The translations under genes were made by a program, and so were the position numbers. From Planctomycetaceae bacterium (GTDB lineage Bacteria > Planctomycetota > Planctomycetia > Pirellulales > Pirellulaceae): a stretch of 64,000 bases of DNA. The notes beneath the pieces were generated by a model that saw only the letters and a program-made list of their open reading frames with translations, ran no database searches and was not told where the DNA came from. Below, one piece after another: positions 35,372 to 45,344 of this stretch; the first letter of the stretch is position 1; the number at the start of each line of letters is the position of its first letter. The DNA is taken from the NCBI GenBank assembly GCA_007694185.1, contig RECD01000155.1, positions 1-64,000 of the forward strand, given 5' to 3'.

Positions 35372-38300
35372 TTAAGGCGCCGTGCCTTCGCGAGGCGCTA
35401 CGGTGACGATCGCGTCATCCGATTCGGATCGGCCACCGCCTTCGATCGCCAACTCCAGAATTTCATCGGCCAACGTCTCGCCCGCGATCAACGCCTGATT
35501 CTCGCGGACCGCCGTCGCGACCTCCGGTGTGCGAGCGACGATGCCGACCGAGATCCGGTCGGTGTACTGGCAGCCGATCTCTTTGCGCAGATTTTGGATC
35601 GTGCGGATCAGATCCTTGGCGATCCCTTCGCGGAGCAGTTCGTCGGTCAACTCGGTCGCCAGCACCACGACACAACCGGCCCCTTGCGCCGCGGCCCAAC
35701 CTGGCCGCGCCGACAGCCGGATATCGATGTCTTCGTCGGACAGTTCCAGCGGTTCGCCCGCGATCTCGATGCGGACCTTGCCCGTGGCTTGCAACGACGC
35801 CAAAAACGCTCCACCGTCCGCGTCCGCCAGGGTCGCCTTGACCGCTTGGATCCGCTTGCCGACCCGCGGGCCCAACCGCTTGAAGTTGGGGACGATCTGG
35901 TACTCGACGTATTGGTCACCGCGGGTGGTGTAATCGACACGCTTGACGTTCAACTCGTCGCGGACCAGCGAATCATGGTTTTTCAGCCACCGGATCTGTG
36001 TGTCGTCGGCCAGGACCACCTCGACTCGCGACAGCGGTTGCCGGACCTTCAGATTCGCTTCGGCCCGGGCCGCTCGGCCCAGCGAAGCGATCTCCCGCAG
36101 CAACCGCATCGATCCGCTGAGTTGGGGATCGATCAGCGACTCATTGGCGGTGGGGAAGTCACAGAGGTGGACGCTGTCCAGCGGTGCGGGTTTCGCCTCG
36201 TCACCGGTCGCCGGATGGGCCAGCGGTTCTCGCAGCTTTTGCCAAAGACTTTCTGCGAGGAACGGGGTGAACGGGGCGATCAGCTTGCTGACACTGACCA
36301 ACACCTCGTAGAGAGTCCAAAAGGCGTCGAGTTTATCGACCGCCAACTTGTCAGCGGCCCAGAAGCGGTCTCGACTGCGACGGACATACCAGTTGCTCAG
36401 CCCGTCGACGAGCGAGGTGATCGCCGATGCCGCGCCGAAATTGTCCAACAGGTCCATCCGCTGGGTGACGGTCCGGATCGTTTGGTGTAATTCGCTGAGG
36501 ATCCAGCGATCGATCTCGCTACGATCGGACGCCGGCCGATACCCGGCCGCCGACGCGAAGTCGGCCGAATCCAATTGCTCTCCGGGGCGAGTCCCTTCGG
36601 CAGGATCGAACCCGTCGATCTCGGCGTAGATCGTGAAGAAACTGAACACGTTGTACAGCCGCAGTAGGAATTCCGGGATCGATTCCCGGATCGACTGTTC
36701 GCGGTAGCGGATCGCCGTCCAGGGCGGTTGGCCACTGAAGAAAAACCAACGCAGGGCATCGGCTCCGTACTTTTCGAAAATTTCCGTCGGTTCGCGATAA
36801 TTCCGCTTTTGCTTGGACATCTTCTGGCCGTCTTCGCCGAGCATCAGCCCCAGAACGATGCAATTGCGGAACGGGTGTGGTCCCGCGATCGAGACGTTCT
36901 GCGCCTCGCCATCGGCGGCCGATTCGTCGGAGAACAACATCGTGCTGATCGCCAGCAGGCTGTAAAACCACCCCCGGGTCTGATCGATCGCTTCGCTGAT
37001 GAAATCGGCCGGGAACTGGTCGCGGAACAATTCGTCGTTGTGATGGGGCCAGCCGAACTGCGCGAACGGCATCGCGCCACTATCGAACCAGCAATCGATG
37101 ACCTCGGAGACCCGCTGCATCCTTGCGCCGGCCGCGAACGGAGAATCGTAGGTCACCGAGTCGATGTACGGCTTATGAACCCGCAGGTCGTCAACCAATT
37201 CGGGGTTCACCCGCTTGGCCTCCAGCCAGGCCTCGGTGCCGGTCACACCGGGCTTGGACAGCAACTCGTCGTAGCTCGCGATCGCCTCGGCTCGACCGGA
37301 TTGTTGGCAGACCCAGATCGGCAGCGGCGTGCCCCAAAAGCGTTCGCGAGACAATGCCCAATCGACGTTCGCGGCGAGGAAATTGCCGAATCGACCGTCG
37401 CGGATGTGTTCGGGCTGCCAGCCGATTTGGGCGTTGTTGGCTAGCATCGCTTCACGGAACCGCGTGGTGCGGATGAACCAGCTCTTTCGAGGGTACTGGA
37501 TCAACGGGTCTTGATCGGCCCGCCAGCAAAACGGGTAGGGGTGGACGTACTGCTCTTGATGCAGCAGTTGACCGGCTTCTTTGAGTTGCCGGATCAGCGG
37601 CCGGTCCGCATCCTTCACCCATACCCCGGCATGCTCCGGAACCGAATGGGTGAATTTTCCGTCCGGGCCGACAGCGCAGAACAGTTCGAGCGGCTGCCCT
37701 TCGGCGAACCGTTCACGTTCCGAAGCCAGCACCTCATGGTCTGCCTCGCCGAACGCCGGCGCCATGTGTACCAGTCCCGTGCCACTTTCCGTCGTCACGA
37801 AATCGGCGGCGACGATGCGGAAATAGCGAGCTTGCGAACCGCCGTCCCGAAGGCGGCCGGTCTCCCCGGCGTGGGCGGCGAAGGTGTCGAAGGGAGGGGT
37901 GTACCGCAGGCCCAGCAATCGCTCGCCGGACACGGTCTCGATCCGTTCGAATTGCCGCTTCGCCTTGTGGGCGACGACGTCGACGAGTGCATCGGCGAGC
38001 ACCAATTCCTCGTTCGACTCCGTATCCCGCACGACCTGATAGGTCAGTTCGGGGTGGACCGCCACGAATTGGTTGCTGGGGAGTGTCCAGGGGGTGGTCG
38101 TCCAGACCACCAGCGATCGCTGCGGCTGATCGACGAGCCGGAAGCGGACGTAGACGCTCGGGTCCGCCACGTCTCGGTAGCCTTCCCCGACCTCACCGGC
38201 CGACAGCGCCGTGCCGCCCTGAGCCCACCACCAGACGATCTTGTGCCCTTGGTACAACAGCCCGCGGTCGAACAAGTTTTTGAGACACCACCAGACGCTT

Positions 38301-38788
38301 TCGACATAAGCTTGGTGGTAGGTCACGTAGGCTTCGTCCAAGTCGACCCAAAATCCTAACCGGCGGGTTAGGGTGCGCCACGCCTGCATGTACCGCCAGA
38401 CGCTCCGTTCGCATTTCTGGATGAAGGCTTCGATCCCATAACGCTCGATCTCTTCTTTGCTGTGCAGCCCCAGTTCTTTGCCGACTTCCACTTCCACCGG
38501 CAGGCCGTGGGTATCCCAGCCGGCTTTCCGCACACAGCGAAAGCCACGCATCGTCTTGTAGCGAGGAAAGACGTCCTTGATCGAGCGGGTCAGGCAGTGC
38601 CCGGGGTGCGGCATGCCGTTGGCGGTCGGCGGGCCTTCGTAGAAAACGAAAGACGGGGCATCTGCTCGTCGCTCCAGCGAACGGCGATAGACATCGGACT
38701 CGTCCCAAAACCGCAGCACCTGTTCTTCCATCTGCGGGAAGTTCGGTTGGCTGTCGGCGGCTCGGAAGGCGGATACGGTGCTGGTCAT
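35372..38788 (-). CDS. ileS: Isoleucyl-tRNA synthetase, eukaryotic-like (type 2)
   Basis: 1138 aa. It charges tRNA-Ile with isoleucine. The HIGH-type motif is GMPHPGH (HPGH at residues 61-64), and the KMSKS loop is KMSKQKRNY near 656. The editing domain ([14 protein letters not shown]) and the tRNA-binding [11 protein letters not shown] are present. The PTANG.PH.GH form, the KMSK..NY loop and the long C-terminus without the usual bacterial Zn finger mark the eukaryotic-like, class 2 IleRS, which is typically insensitive to mupirocin. The start is ATG 38788 ([10 protein letters not shown]), preferred to an extension to 38983 that is Pro/Arg-rich and not conserved. No close operon partner. Confidence 0.95.
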   Translation of the reverse strand: MTSTVSAFRAADSQPNFPQMEEQVLRFWDESDVYRRSLERRADAPSFVFYEGPPTANGMPHPGHCLTRSIKDVFPRYKTMRGFRCVRKAGWDTHGLPVEVEVGKELGLHSKEEIERYGIEAFIQKCERSVWRYMQAWRTLTRRLGFWVDLDEAYVTYHQAYVESVWWCLKNLFDRGLLYQGHKIVWWWAQGGTALSAGEVGEGYRDVADPSVYVRFRLVDQPQRSLVVWTTTPWTLPSNQFVAVHPELTYQVVRDTESNEELVLADALVDVVAHKAKRQFERIETVSGERLLGLRYTPPFDTFAAHAGETGRLRDGGSQARYFRIVAADFVTTESGTGLVHMAPAFGEADHEVLASERERFAEGQPLELFCAVGPDGKFTHSVPEHAGVWVKDADRPLIRQLKEAGQLLHQEQYVHPYPFCWRADQDPLIQYPRKSWFIRTTRFREAMLANNAQIGWQPEHIRDGRFGNFLAANVDWALSRERFWGTPLPIWVCQQSGRAEAIASYDELLSKPGVTGTEAWLEAKRVNPELVDDLRVHKPYIDSVTYDSPFAAGARMQRVSEVIDCWFDSGAMPFAQFGWPHHNDELFRDQFPADFISEAIDQTRGWFYSLLAISTMLFSDESAADGEAQNVSIAGPHPFRNCIVLGLMLGEDGQKMSKQKRNYREPTEIFEKYGADALRWFFFSGQPPWTAIRYREQSIRESIPEFLLRLYNVFSFFTIYAEIDGFDPAEGTRPGEQLDSADFASAAGYRPASDRSEIDRWILSELHQTIRTVTQRMDLLDNFGAASAITSLVDGLSNWYVRRSRDRFWAADKLAVDKLDAFWTLYEVLVSVSKLIAPFTPFLAESLWQKLREPLAHPATGDEAKPAPLDSVHLCDFPTANESLIDPQLSGSMRLLREIASLGRAARAEANLKVRQPLSRVEVVLADDTQIRWLKNHDSLVRDELNVKRVDYTTRGDQYVEYQIVPNFKRLGPRVGKRIQAVKATLADADGGAFLASLQATGKVRIEIAGEPLELSDEDIDIRLSARPGWAAAQGAGCVVVLATELTDELLREGIAKDLIRTIQNLRKEIGCQYTDRISVGIVARTPEVATAVRENQALIAGETLADEILELAIEGGGRSESDDAIVTVAPREGTAP

Positions 38789-38982
38789 GGCAACCACGGA
38801 TGACGGAAACGAACCGGTCGGAAGTCGCACAGTAGAAACGATTCTTCGCGACGCGCGAACGAGGGCAGCCGAAGGCGGGGTTGCGCCGCAAGGGGGCCAG
38901 CTTTCCGCCGCTGTTGCAGGGGCCGCCGGCGGCAGTCCGGGACGGGCCGGCGGACGGTTGCCGGACCTCCTACCGCCAGGCA

Positions 38983-40638
38983 TCAGCGGGTGGCTTCCGC
39001 TTGCGACTCCAGCAGACTGAGGATCAGCGGCAGGAGTTGTTTCTTGCGGCTGACGACGCTGTCCAACTTGTACAGGTTGTCCTCGAGGTGCGGATAATTC
39101 ATCTCTTCCCAGCCCGCCGGTTCGACGCTCATCAGCAACAGGCTGCCGTTGGTCGCGATGTCAGTGACCATCAGTGCCGAAAAGGCAAGCCGCTCGCTGG
39201 TTGCCATCTCGACAAGCGCCCGGTGCAGGTCTTGCTTGCGTTGCCAGAAGAGGTCAAAACCGATCTCTTCGATCTGGGAAATCGAGAACTCGACCCCGTC
39301 GTCCTCGAACCGTTTGCAGTCCTCGCGGACGACGTCCTCGGGTGTGCAATTTCGCAGCGCCGAGCCGATCTGAAAGAACTCGTTGGCGTACCGATCCAGG
39401 TCCGTACCGCACAACGGGCGCAACCACTCGAGGATGTCCCGGTCGACATCGGTGGTCGTCGGTGAGCGGAGGAAGAGGGTGTCGCTGATCATCCCCGAAA
39501 CCAGACAGAGCGCGATCGATGCGGGCGGCTCGATCCCCGCGGTCCGATACTTTGCCGCGACCAGCGTGCAGGTCGAACCGACCGGCTCGTTGACGAATCG
39601 GATCGGGGTGCTCGTTTGCAGCGACCCACCCAGTCGGTGGTGGTCGAGTACCTCGAGGATCTCGGCCTCGTCGGCCCCCTGCACCGCTTGGCCCAGTTCG
39701 TTGTGGTCGACCAAGACCAATTGCGGGCGGGCGGGGTTGGCCAGGTCGGTTTTGCTGAGCACCCCGACCAGTTGATCGCCGTCGACGACCGGGAAGATCG
39801 GCTGGGTCGATCGCAAGATCTGCTGCTTGGCTCTCGAGACCGACACCCGCGGTGAGAGTGAGACGAAATCTCGTTGGATGACCGAGTCGATCGAGCGTGC
39901 GGCCTTGATCCGCATCGTCGTCGTGGCCGTGTCGTAAGGGCTGTAGATCACCGACACGCCCCGGGACTTGGCGAGTTGCAGCAGGCCGCTGGAGAGTCGG
40001 TAGCCCCCCGTCACGACGATCGCACGGACGCCCAATTCGATCGCCGGCAGTTGGATCGTCGGTCGGTCCCCACTGACGACCAACAACTGATTGGCCGGGA
40101 ACATCGACAATCGCTGAGTGAACCCTTCAGCGCTCATCGCGCCGACGGTGACGACCAAATCATCGATCCGTTCGGTCTCGAACGCCAGTTCGAACTCTCC
40201 CCCCAAGACGGAGTTGATCTTGTCGAGGCTGCTGTTGATTTGGCGAGACTGAATCGGGTCGACCCCGCCATGGAAAACCAATTCCATCAGTTCGAGGAGC
40301 GTGACGATGCCGACGAGTTTCCCCTTGCATAATACGGGAATCGCCCGCAATGCATGCTCGTGCATCTTCTGATAAACCTCGTAGAAGACGTCCGTCTGTT
40401 CCGCCGTGACGACGTCGCGTCTACAGATGTCGTCCACTTCCGGGCGGATGTCCATGATGATCCGCGGTTGGCTCAGCCCCGCCCGCTTCAACGCGAACTC
40501 CGTCCGCTGGTTCGGCGGTCCGCAGCATGCCGCCACGGCATCCGGTCGTCCGGTGCGGCGGAGGAAATCGGCGTAGGCGATCGCAGAGCAAATCGCATCG
40601 GTATCGGGATTGCGGTGTCCGAAGACGAAGACGGTCAT
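38983..40638 (-). CDS. ppaC: Manganese-dependent inorganic pyrophosphatase with CBS and DRTGG domains
   Basis: 551 aa, against about 310 for simple family II enzymes. The DHH catalytic core is split: [10 protein letters not shown] at residues 8-17 supplies metal ligands, and LDHHRLGG is found after a long insert. The insert holds a CBS domain ([28 protein letters not shown]), a DRTGG-like domain (around [28 protein letters not shown]) and a second CBS half ([19 protein letters not shown]). In CBS-PPases of clostridia these bind AMP, ADP or diadenosine polyphosphates and control activity. It hydrolyses pyrophosphate to phosphate. The start at 40638 matches family N-termini ([15 protein letters not shown]). 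Confidence 0.93.
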   Translation of the reverse strand: MTVFVFGHRNPDTDAICSAIAYADFLRRTGRPDAVAACCGPPNQRTEFALKRAGLSQPRIIMDIRPEVDDICRRDVVTAEQTDVFYEVYQKMHEHALRAIPVLCKGKLVGIVTLLELMELVFHGGVDPIQSRQINSSLDKINSVLGGEFELAFETERIDDLVVTVGAMSAEGFTQRLSMFPANQLLVVSGDRPTIQLPAIELGVRAIVVTGGYRLSSGLLQLAKSRGVSVIYSPYDTATTTMRIKAARSIDSVIQRDFVSLSPRVSVSRAKQQILRSTQPIFPVVDGDQLVGVLSKTDLANPARPQLVLVDHNELGQAVQGADEAEILEVLDHHRLGGSLQTSTPIRFVNEPVGSTCTLVAAKYRTAGIEPPASIALCLVSGMISDTLFLRSPTTTDVDRDILEWLRPLCGTDLDRYANEFFQIGSALRNCTPEDVVREDCKRFEDDGVEFSISQIEEIGFDLFWQRKQDLHRALVEMATSERLAFSALMVTDIATNGSLLLMSVEPAGWEEMNYPHLEDNLYKLDSVVSRKKQLLPLILSLLESQAEATR

Positions 40639-40764
40639 GATTTGGGGACGCTGTGGAAAATGGTCCGGGATGGCCGACAACGGTCGGGCAAAAACCTGCG
40701 GGCCGGATGCGGCCAATCGTCGTTCCTGCTGACCCGTTCCGCAATCCCCACGCGGGCGGACCGA

Positions 40765-41841
40765 TCATCCGTTGATGAAATCGATCAGCATCCGTAGCCC
40801 CCCCAACTGCCGCCTGTCGAAGTGAAAGCTGAGTCGCGGTAACCCCGCCAATTCCCGTTCGTCAGATTCCTCGTCGAGCGCCCCGGTCTGTTCGAATTTT
40901 CCATCGACCAGCAGGCCCGAGAATTGGTGCTGAAGCTGGTCCAGGCGTTCGTCGCTGAGGCGTTGCTTGAGCCGAAAAACGAGGCGATTGCGAACATATC
41001 GGCTGGAGTGATAAACACGGTAAAAGGTCAGGATTTCCGCGACCGCTTCCTCGACCGAGTCCGTGATCCGGTACAGCCGCACGTCCTCGGGGCTGATCAG
41101 CCGCTCGGAGAGCAAATGGCGGTCGAAGAATTGCCCCAGGTCCTTCCAGTAGCTGCCCCCGGGACGGTCCAGCAACACGACCGGCATCATGGTCTGTTTG
41201 CCGGTTTGCAGGAGCGTCAGTGTTTCCAGTGTCTCGTCCAACGTCCCGAAACCGCCTGGGGAACAGACGACCGCGCTACATTCCTTGACGAACATCAGCT
41301 TGCGGGTGAAGAAGTACTTCAGCGTCACCAGCTTCGGGTCGCCGTGAATGTAGGGGTTCGAGAACTGCTCGAACGGGAGCATGATGTTCAGCCCCATGGA
41401 AGCTTCTCGTCCGGCACCCTTGTGCCCCGCTTCCATGATCCCGGCGCCGGCGCCGGTGATGATCATCCAACCGTGCCCGGCCATTTCCCTCGCGAAGCGT
41501 TCGGTCGTGAGGTAGTCGGGGTGGTCCGAAGGGGTTCGCGCCGATCCGAAAATGGTCACTTTCCGCCGCCGACGGTAGGGCCGGAACACCTTGAACGCGT
41601 ACCGCAACTCGCGTAGGGTTCGGGAAAGGATCTTGAGATCACCACGTGCCGTCGCATCCGCTTCCAGCCGTTGGATCGTGTCGCGAAGGACCCCGTAAAG
41701 CTCTTCGTTGCCGACCGAGGACCCGGCATCGAGCGTCAGCGGTTCATCCGCCGGTTGCGGTCGCAACAGCTCATCATCGCCGACCGCCTCGCTTGGCAAA
41801 TCACTCGTGGGCCGGGGGTCTCGAAAAGACGGCGCCATCAA
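40765..41841 (-). CDS. LOG-family protein (lysine-decarboxylase-like fold)
   Basis: 358 aa. The nucleotide-monophosphate phosphoribohydrolase signature is present: ITGAGAGIMEAGHKGA and PGGFGTLDETLETLTLLQTG (the PGGxGTxxE motif). The protein is longer than minimal LOG (about 190 aa), with extra N- and C-terminal parts around VTIFGSARTPSDHPDY and LTFYRVYHSSRYVRNRLVFRL. Small LOG proteins release base from cytokinin or purine monophosphates; long forms like this may cleave nucleotide 5'-monophosphates (PpnN-like). Substrate not proven. It lies 115 bases downstream of the histidine kinase gene on the same strand. Confidence 0.85.
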   Translation of the reverse strand: MMAPSFRDPRPTSDLPSEAVGDDELLRPQPADEPLTLDAGSSVGNEELYGVLRDTIQRLEADATARGDLKILSRTLRELRYAFKVFRPYRRRRKVTIFGSARTPSDHPDYLTTERFAREMAGHGWMIITGAGAGIMEAGHKGAGREASMGLNIMLPFEQFSNPYIHGDPKLVTLKYFFTRKLMFVKECSAVVCSPGGFGTLDETLETLTLLQTGKQTMMPVVLLDRPGGSYWKDLGQFFDRHLLSERLISPEDVRLYRITDSVEEAVAEILTFYRVYHSSRYVRNRLVFRLKQRLSDERLDQLQHQFSGLLVDGKFEQTGALDEESDERELAGLPRLSFHFDRRQLGGLRMLIDFING

Positions 41842-41955
41842 AGAACCTGTCTGTTCCAGGGGGATTCGGTCCGTCAGCTGTCGGTGGCTGCGGTCGGCGT
41901 GGATTCGGGGCTCGCGTGTCGAGGAGGCCGCCCGGCCCCGGAGGGGGCCTGCACA

Positions 41956-43284
41956 CTATCGCCCAAGCGGTATCTGAAGGCTAGCGGTGCAGCCGATCGG
42001 TCCGGTCGAGAGGGTCAATCGTCCGCCGTGCAATTCGGCGATCCGCGCGGCACGACAAAGGCCGACACCAAGACCCCGACCGGCTTCACGCCCCGAAAAA
42101 TAGGGGTCGAGGGCGTTCCGTGATGCCGCTTCGCTGAGACCCGGCCCGCTGTCGGCGATGCGGATCAGCAGTTGGGCCGGTACGGTGCCGAAATCGTCTG
42201 CGGTCGCGAGCCCTTCGGCGCCGGGTGACGTCTCGTAGGAAAGGACGACTCGCCCGTCAGCAGCGATCGCCTCGATCGCGTTGCGGACCAGCGCCCGCGT
42301 CGCTTCAAGCAACATGCAGTAGTCAGCTCGAACTCGCAAACTCGGCGGTCCCTCGACCAGCCTCAATTCGATCCCGCGGTCGCGGACCATTGCTGACGAG
42401 TCCCGGATGACCGTTGCTAGCATTGCTCGTGGGTCGACTTCGCCAAATACCGGTTGGGGCGGACGGGCGTAGAACATCAGGTCGGCAATCATCTCGTGCG
42501 CCCGCATCGCCTGCTCGACGATCCGTTCCATCCCCCGCCGCCGGAGTGCGTCCGGTTCGTCCTTCATCAGCAGTTGAGCGCGGGTCGAAATGTTCGCTAG
42601 CGGGTTGTTGATCTCGTGACTCAAGCCGTAGGCGAACTGCTGCACCGCGGCCCGTTTGGAGGTTTCGACCGCCCGTTCGAAACGCCGTTCCCAATCGATT
42701 AACTGCGCCGTTTGCCTCGCCAATCGCGACAGATCGAGTTCGCCCGGACGATAATCCGGCGTTTCGCCGGTGTTTTGCCCCAGAAGCTGCCTTGAGGTTG
42801 CCGCTACCAACCCGGACTCGTCATCGGTCCGCGGGTCGTCGATCTGAGGCCAGGTCTCGCGCCAGGCGACCGGGACCGCCGGCCCGACGAGTTCCAGCCA
42901 AGCGTCGCCAGCCGACAACCATCGCTCGATCGGCATGCGGGCGAACCGTCGTCCCAACTTGTTGAGAACCGTGCAGTCCGCGGCGGTCGAATCGGGCCGT
43001 GCGGCCGACGGCTCGAATCCCTCCCCGGCGGCCAGCACGCCCGGCAAAGCGTTCCAAAGTTGGCACGCTAAATCGCGGACCGTCGCCCGGTTGTCCAGCG
43101 GTCGCCAGAGCGCGGCAAACAGGAACAGGGCCGGGTCCTGCCGGAGTTGGTCCGCCAATCTGGCCACCTCCGCATGCCCTTCGCCGCTACGGATCAGTAG
43201 CGAAGCGAGCAATTCCCGAGTTTGCCGAGACAGCGGCAAACTCCACGCGAGGCCCTGCCACTTGAGTTTAGGCAGCCGATTCAT
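41956..43284 (-). CDS. Cytoplasmic sensor histidine kinase
   Basis: 442 aa. The dimerisation and phospho-acceptor motif is FAYGLSHEINNPLANI (His223). The ATPase domain has RALVRNAIEAI (N box), ADSGPGLSE (G1), and GRGLGVGLCRAARIAELHGG (G2). No membrane segment or signal peptide was found, so it senses inside the cell. The first 100 residues (LPLSRQTRELLASLL...RLADQLRQDPALFLFAALW) loosely recall the start of HDOD domains. The start at 43284 (MNRLPKLKW) lies 40 bases after the stop of the upstream HTH-receiver gene, so the two probably form a two-component pair. Confidence 0.85.
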   Translation of the reverse strand: MNRLPKLKWQGLAWSLPLSRQTRELLASLLIRSGEGHAEVARLADQLRQDPALFLFAALWRPLDNRATVRDLACQLWNALPGVLAAGEGFEPSAARPDSTAADCTVLNKLGRRFARMPIERWLSAGDAWLELVGPAVPVAWRETWPQIDDPRTDDESGLVAATSRQLLGQNTGETPDYRPGELDLSRLARQTAQLIDWERRFERAVETSKRAAVQQFAYGLSHEINNPLANISTRAQLLMKDEPDALRRRGMERIVEQAMRAHEMIADLMFYARPPQPVFGEVDPRAMLATVIRDSSAMVRDRGIELRLVEGPPSLRVRADYCMLLEATRALVRNAIEAIAADGRVVLSYETSPGAEGLATADDFGTVPAQLLIRIADSGPGLSEAASRNALDPYFSGREAGRGLGVGLCRAARIAELHGGRLTLSTGPIGCTASLQIPLGR

Positions 43285-43324
43285 CCGCCGGCACCGTCGG
43301 TGAAGGTCGAAGTGCCGCCACAAC

Positions 43325-43912
43325 TCAAGACGACACGACGCGTTCCATATCGAGCAAACCACAGGCGTGAGCAACCAAATCGTCGATCACGAACGGCTTC
43401 TGCATGAAGTCATTCGCCCCCGCCGCCTTCAGTTCCTCGACCCTGTCCCGCTCGACCATTCCAGAAATGCACAAGATTTTCACCATGTCCAAAGCCGTAT
43501 CGCTACGAATCCTCTGACATACTTCCTTGCCATTGATGTCGGGCAGCATCACATCCAGGATGACTAGGTCTGGGCGAAACTCACGGACACCCATCCCCGC
43601 GTCGAAGCCGTTGTTGACCGTTTTGATATCAAATCGCCCGTCCCGCTGAAAACCGTCACTGATCAGTTCGACCAAATCTTCGTCGTCGTCGACGATCAGC
43701 AATTTCTTGCGGCCGCTCTCCAACGCGTCCGTCGGAATGCCGTTGTCTCTCATGAAGGCGAACAACTGGTCGCGGGGGATCCGCCGAAACCGACTGCCCG
43801 GTACGCGAAAGCCCTTCAGCGACCCGTTGTCGAAACAACGGATGATCGTTTGCTGACTGACCTTGCAAATCTTCGCCGCTTCACCGGTAGTAAAAACCGT
43901 CTTCGTGCTCAT
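43325..43912 (-). CDS. Excisionase-type HTH domain fused to response-regulator receiver
   Basis: 195 aa. Residues 1-60 form a MerR/excisionase-like winged helix (VFTTGEAAKICKVSQQTIIRCFDNGSLKGFRVPGSRFRRIPRDQLFAFM). Residues 70-190 are a receiver domain with acidic pocket DDD at 75-77, phosphoacceptor D120 in LVILDVMLPDI, the Ser/Thr position in LCISGM, and the conserved Lys in QKPF. The order is the reverse of most response regulators, where the DNA-binding domain comes last. The partner is probably the histidine kinase encoded 40 bases downstream. It lies divergent to hemH. Confidence 0.9.
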   Translation of the reverse strand: MSTKTVFTTGEAAKICKVSQQTIIRCFDNGSLKGFRVPGSRFRRIPRDQLFAFMRDNGIPTDALESGRKKLLIVDDDEDLVELISDGFQRDGRFDIKTVNNGFDAGMGVREFRPDLVILDVMLPDINGKEVCQRIRSDTALDMVKILCISGMVERDRVEELKAAGANDFMQKPFVIDDLVAHACGLLDMERVVSS

Positions 43913-44258
43913 GACCGATATCCGTCCTCCGTGCGTGCCGAGCCCGCTAGGCGTTAAAGTTGCTGCGATAGGATCGAGGGCGTGCCAAGGAAGTCACCAG
44001 CTATCGCTTCGTTCCGCAAGGCTGCGAAGTCAACGCAGGCGATAAGGAACTCCGTTCCCCGCTGGCTTGCCGATCTTGCCACACCCGCAGAATATACCCA
44101 TCTTGCGGTTTGGGTCAATGTCGATTCATTCCCCGTCGACCAGCCTGATCCCCCGGGACTCGCCGGCTCCCCTACAATGGCAATGAGTCGTTTTCAGGCG
44201 GCATTCGATGCCCTGCCGGACGGCCGCCGAGCCACCCGAACCCCCCGTCGGAGTTTTG
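43913..44258. other. Intergenic region between divergent regulator and hemH
   Basis: About 345 bases with no gene recognised; it should hold the promoters of both flanking genes. A TACAAT hexamer at 44173-44178 on the plus strand resembles a -10 box for hemH, but no -35 match lies at the right distance. Confidence 0.4.
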
Positions 44259-45344
44259 ATGTCCGAACAGAGTCTCCCTTACGATTCGTTCCTGTTGGTT
44301 TCCTTCGGCGGGCCTGAGGGGCCCGACGATGTGATGCCATTTCTCGAAAACGTGTTGCGAGGAAAGAACGTGCCTCGGGAGCGAATGTTGGAAGTTGCTG
44401 GGCATTACCAGCATTTCGGCGGTGTTAGCCCGATCAACGCTCAGAACCGAGCCTTGATCGACGCACTTCGCCGAGAGTTCGCCGAACACGGGGTCGACTT
44501 GCCGATCTACTGGGGGAATCGGAATTGGGACCCGTTATTGCCCGACACGATTCGCCGCATGCGGGATGACGGTTGTCGTCGCACGTTGGCGTTTTTTACG
44601 AGCATGTTCAGTTGCTTTAGCGGCTGTCGCCAATACCGCGAGAACATCGCGGCCGCCCGGGATCAGGTCGGCCCGGACGCCCCTGTGATCGACAAATTAC
44701 GGATGGGATTCAACCATCCCGGCTTCATCGAACCGCAGTCGGAACTGGTTCAGGCCGCGGTCCGACAAATTGACGGCACTTCTCAAACGAAGGTCCTGTT
44801 CACCGCCCATAGCATTCCGATGTCGATGGCAGATCATTGCGACTACGAGAAACAACTGCGTGAGGCCTGTCGATTGGTTGCCGAGGGGGCCGCAGTCGAA
44901 AACTGGGAACTGGTGTTCCAAAGTCGGAGTGGCCCGCCACAGCAACCATGGCTCGAGCCAGATGTTTGCGCACGGATCGCCGCCCTGGACGATGCCGCGC
45001 ATTTGACCGGATTGGTCATCGCCCCGATCGGTTTCGTGAGCGACCACATGGAGGTGTTGTTTGATTTGGATGAGGAGGCCACGAAAGTATGCCAAGATCG
45101 TGGCATTTCGATGGCTCGCGCGGGGACAGTCGGTACTCATCCTCGATTTGTTGCCATGGTGCGACAGTTGGTCCAGGAGCGGATGGATTTATCAGCGGAA
45201 CGGTCGGCACTCGGCGCTCTCGGCCCCTGGCACGATGTCTGCCCCGTCGATTGTTGTCTTTACTTTCCCACCCGACCTGCGGCCACCGGCGCGGCGAGGA
45301 CCAGCACGCAGGCGGCTCCGGCTAACGCGAAACCTGGGGAGTGA
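44259..45344 (+). CDS. hemH: Ferrochelatase
   Basis: 361 aa. It inserts iron into a porphyrin in heme synthesis. Seen: LLVSFGGPEGPDDVMPFLENV at the N-terminus, GNRNWDPLLPDTI, FFTSMFSCFSGCRQYRENI, and catalytic FTAHSIPMSM (His184), then FQSRSGPP and APIGFVSDHMEVLFDLD (catalytic Glu region). Cys123 and the C-terminal CPVDCC (Cys328, 332, 333) resemble the [2Fe-2S] ligands of actinobacterial ferrochelatase. The start ATG has CGGAG ahead; a longer frame to 44208 is unlikely. The 3' end overlaps the convergent MFS gene by 85 bases. Protoporphyrin and coproporphyrin types cannot be told apart with certainty. Confidence 0.95.
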   Translation: MSEQSLPYDSFLLVSFGGPEGPDDVMPFLENVLRGKNVPRERMLEVAGHYQHFGGVSPINAQNRALIDALRREFAEHGVDLPIYWGNRNWDPLLPDTIRRMRDDGCRRTLAFFTSMFSCFSGCRQYRENIAAARDQVGPDAPVIDKLRMGFNHPGFIEPQSELVQAAVRQIDGTSQTKVLFTAHSIPMSMADHCDYEKQLREACRLVAEGAAVENWELVFQSRSGPPQQPWLEPDVCARIAALDDAAHLTGLVIAPIGFVSDHMEVLFDLDEEATKVCQDRGISMARAGTVGTHPRFVAMVRQLVQERMDLSAERSALGALGPWHDVCPVDCCLYFPTRPAATGAARTSTQAAPANAKPGE

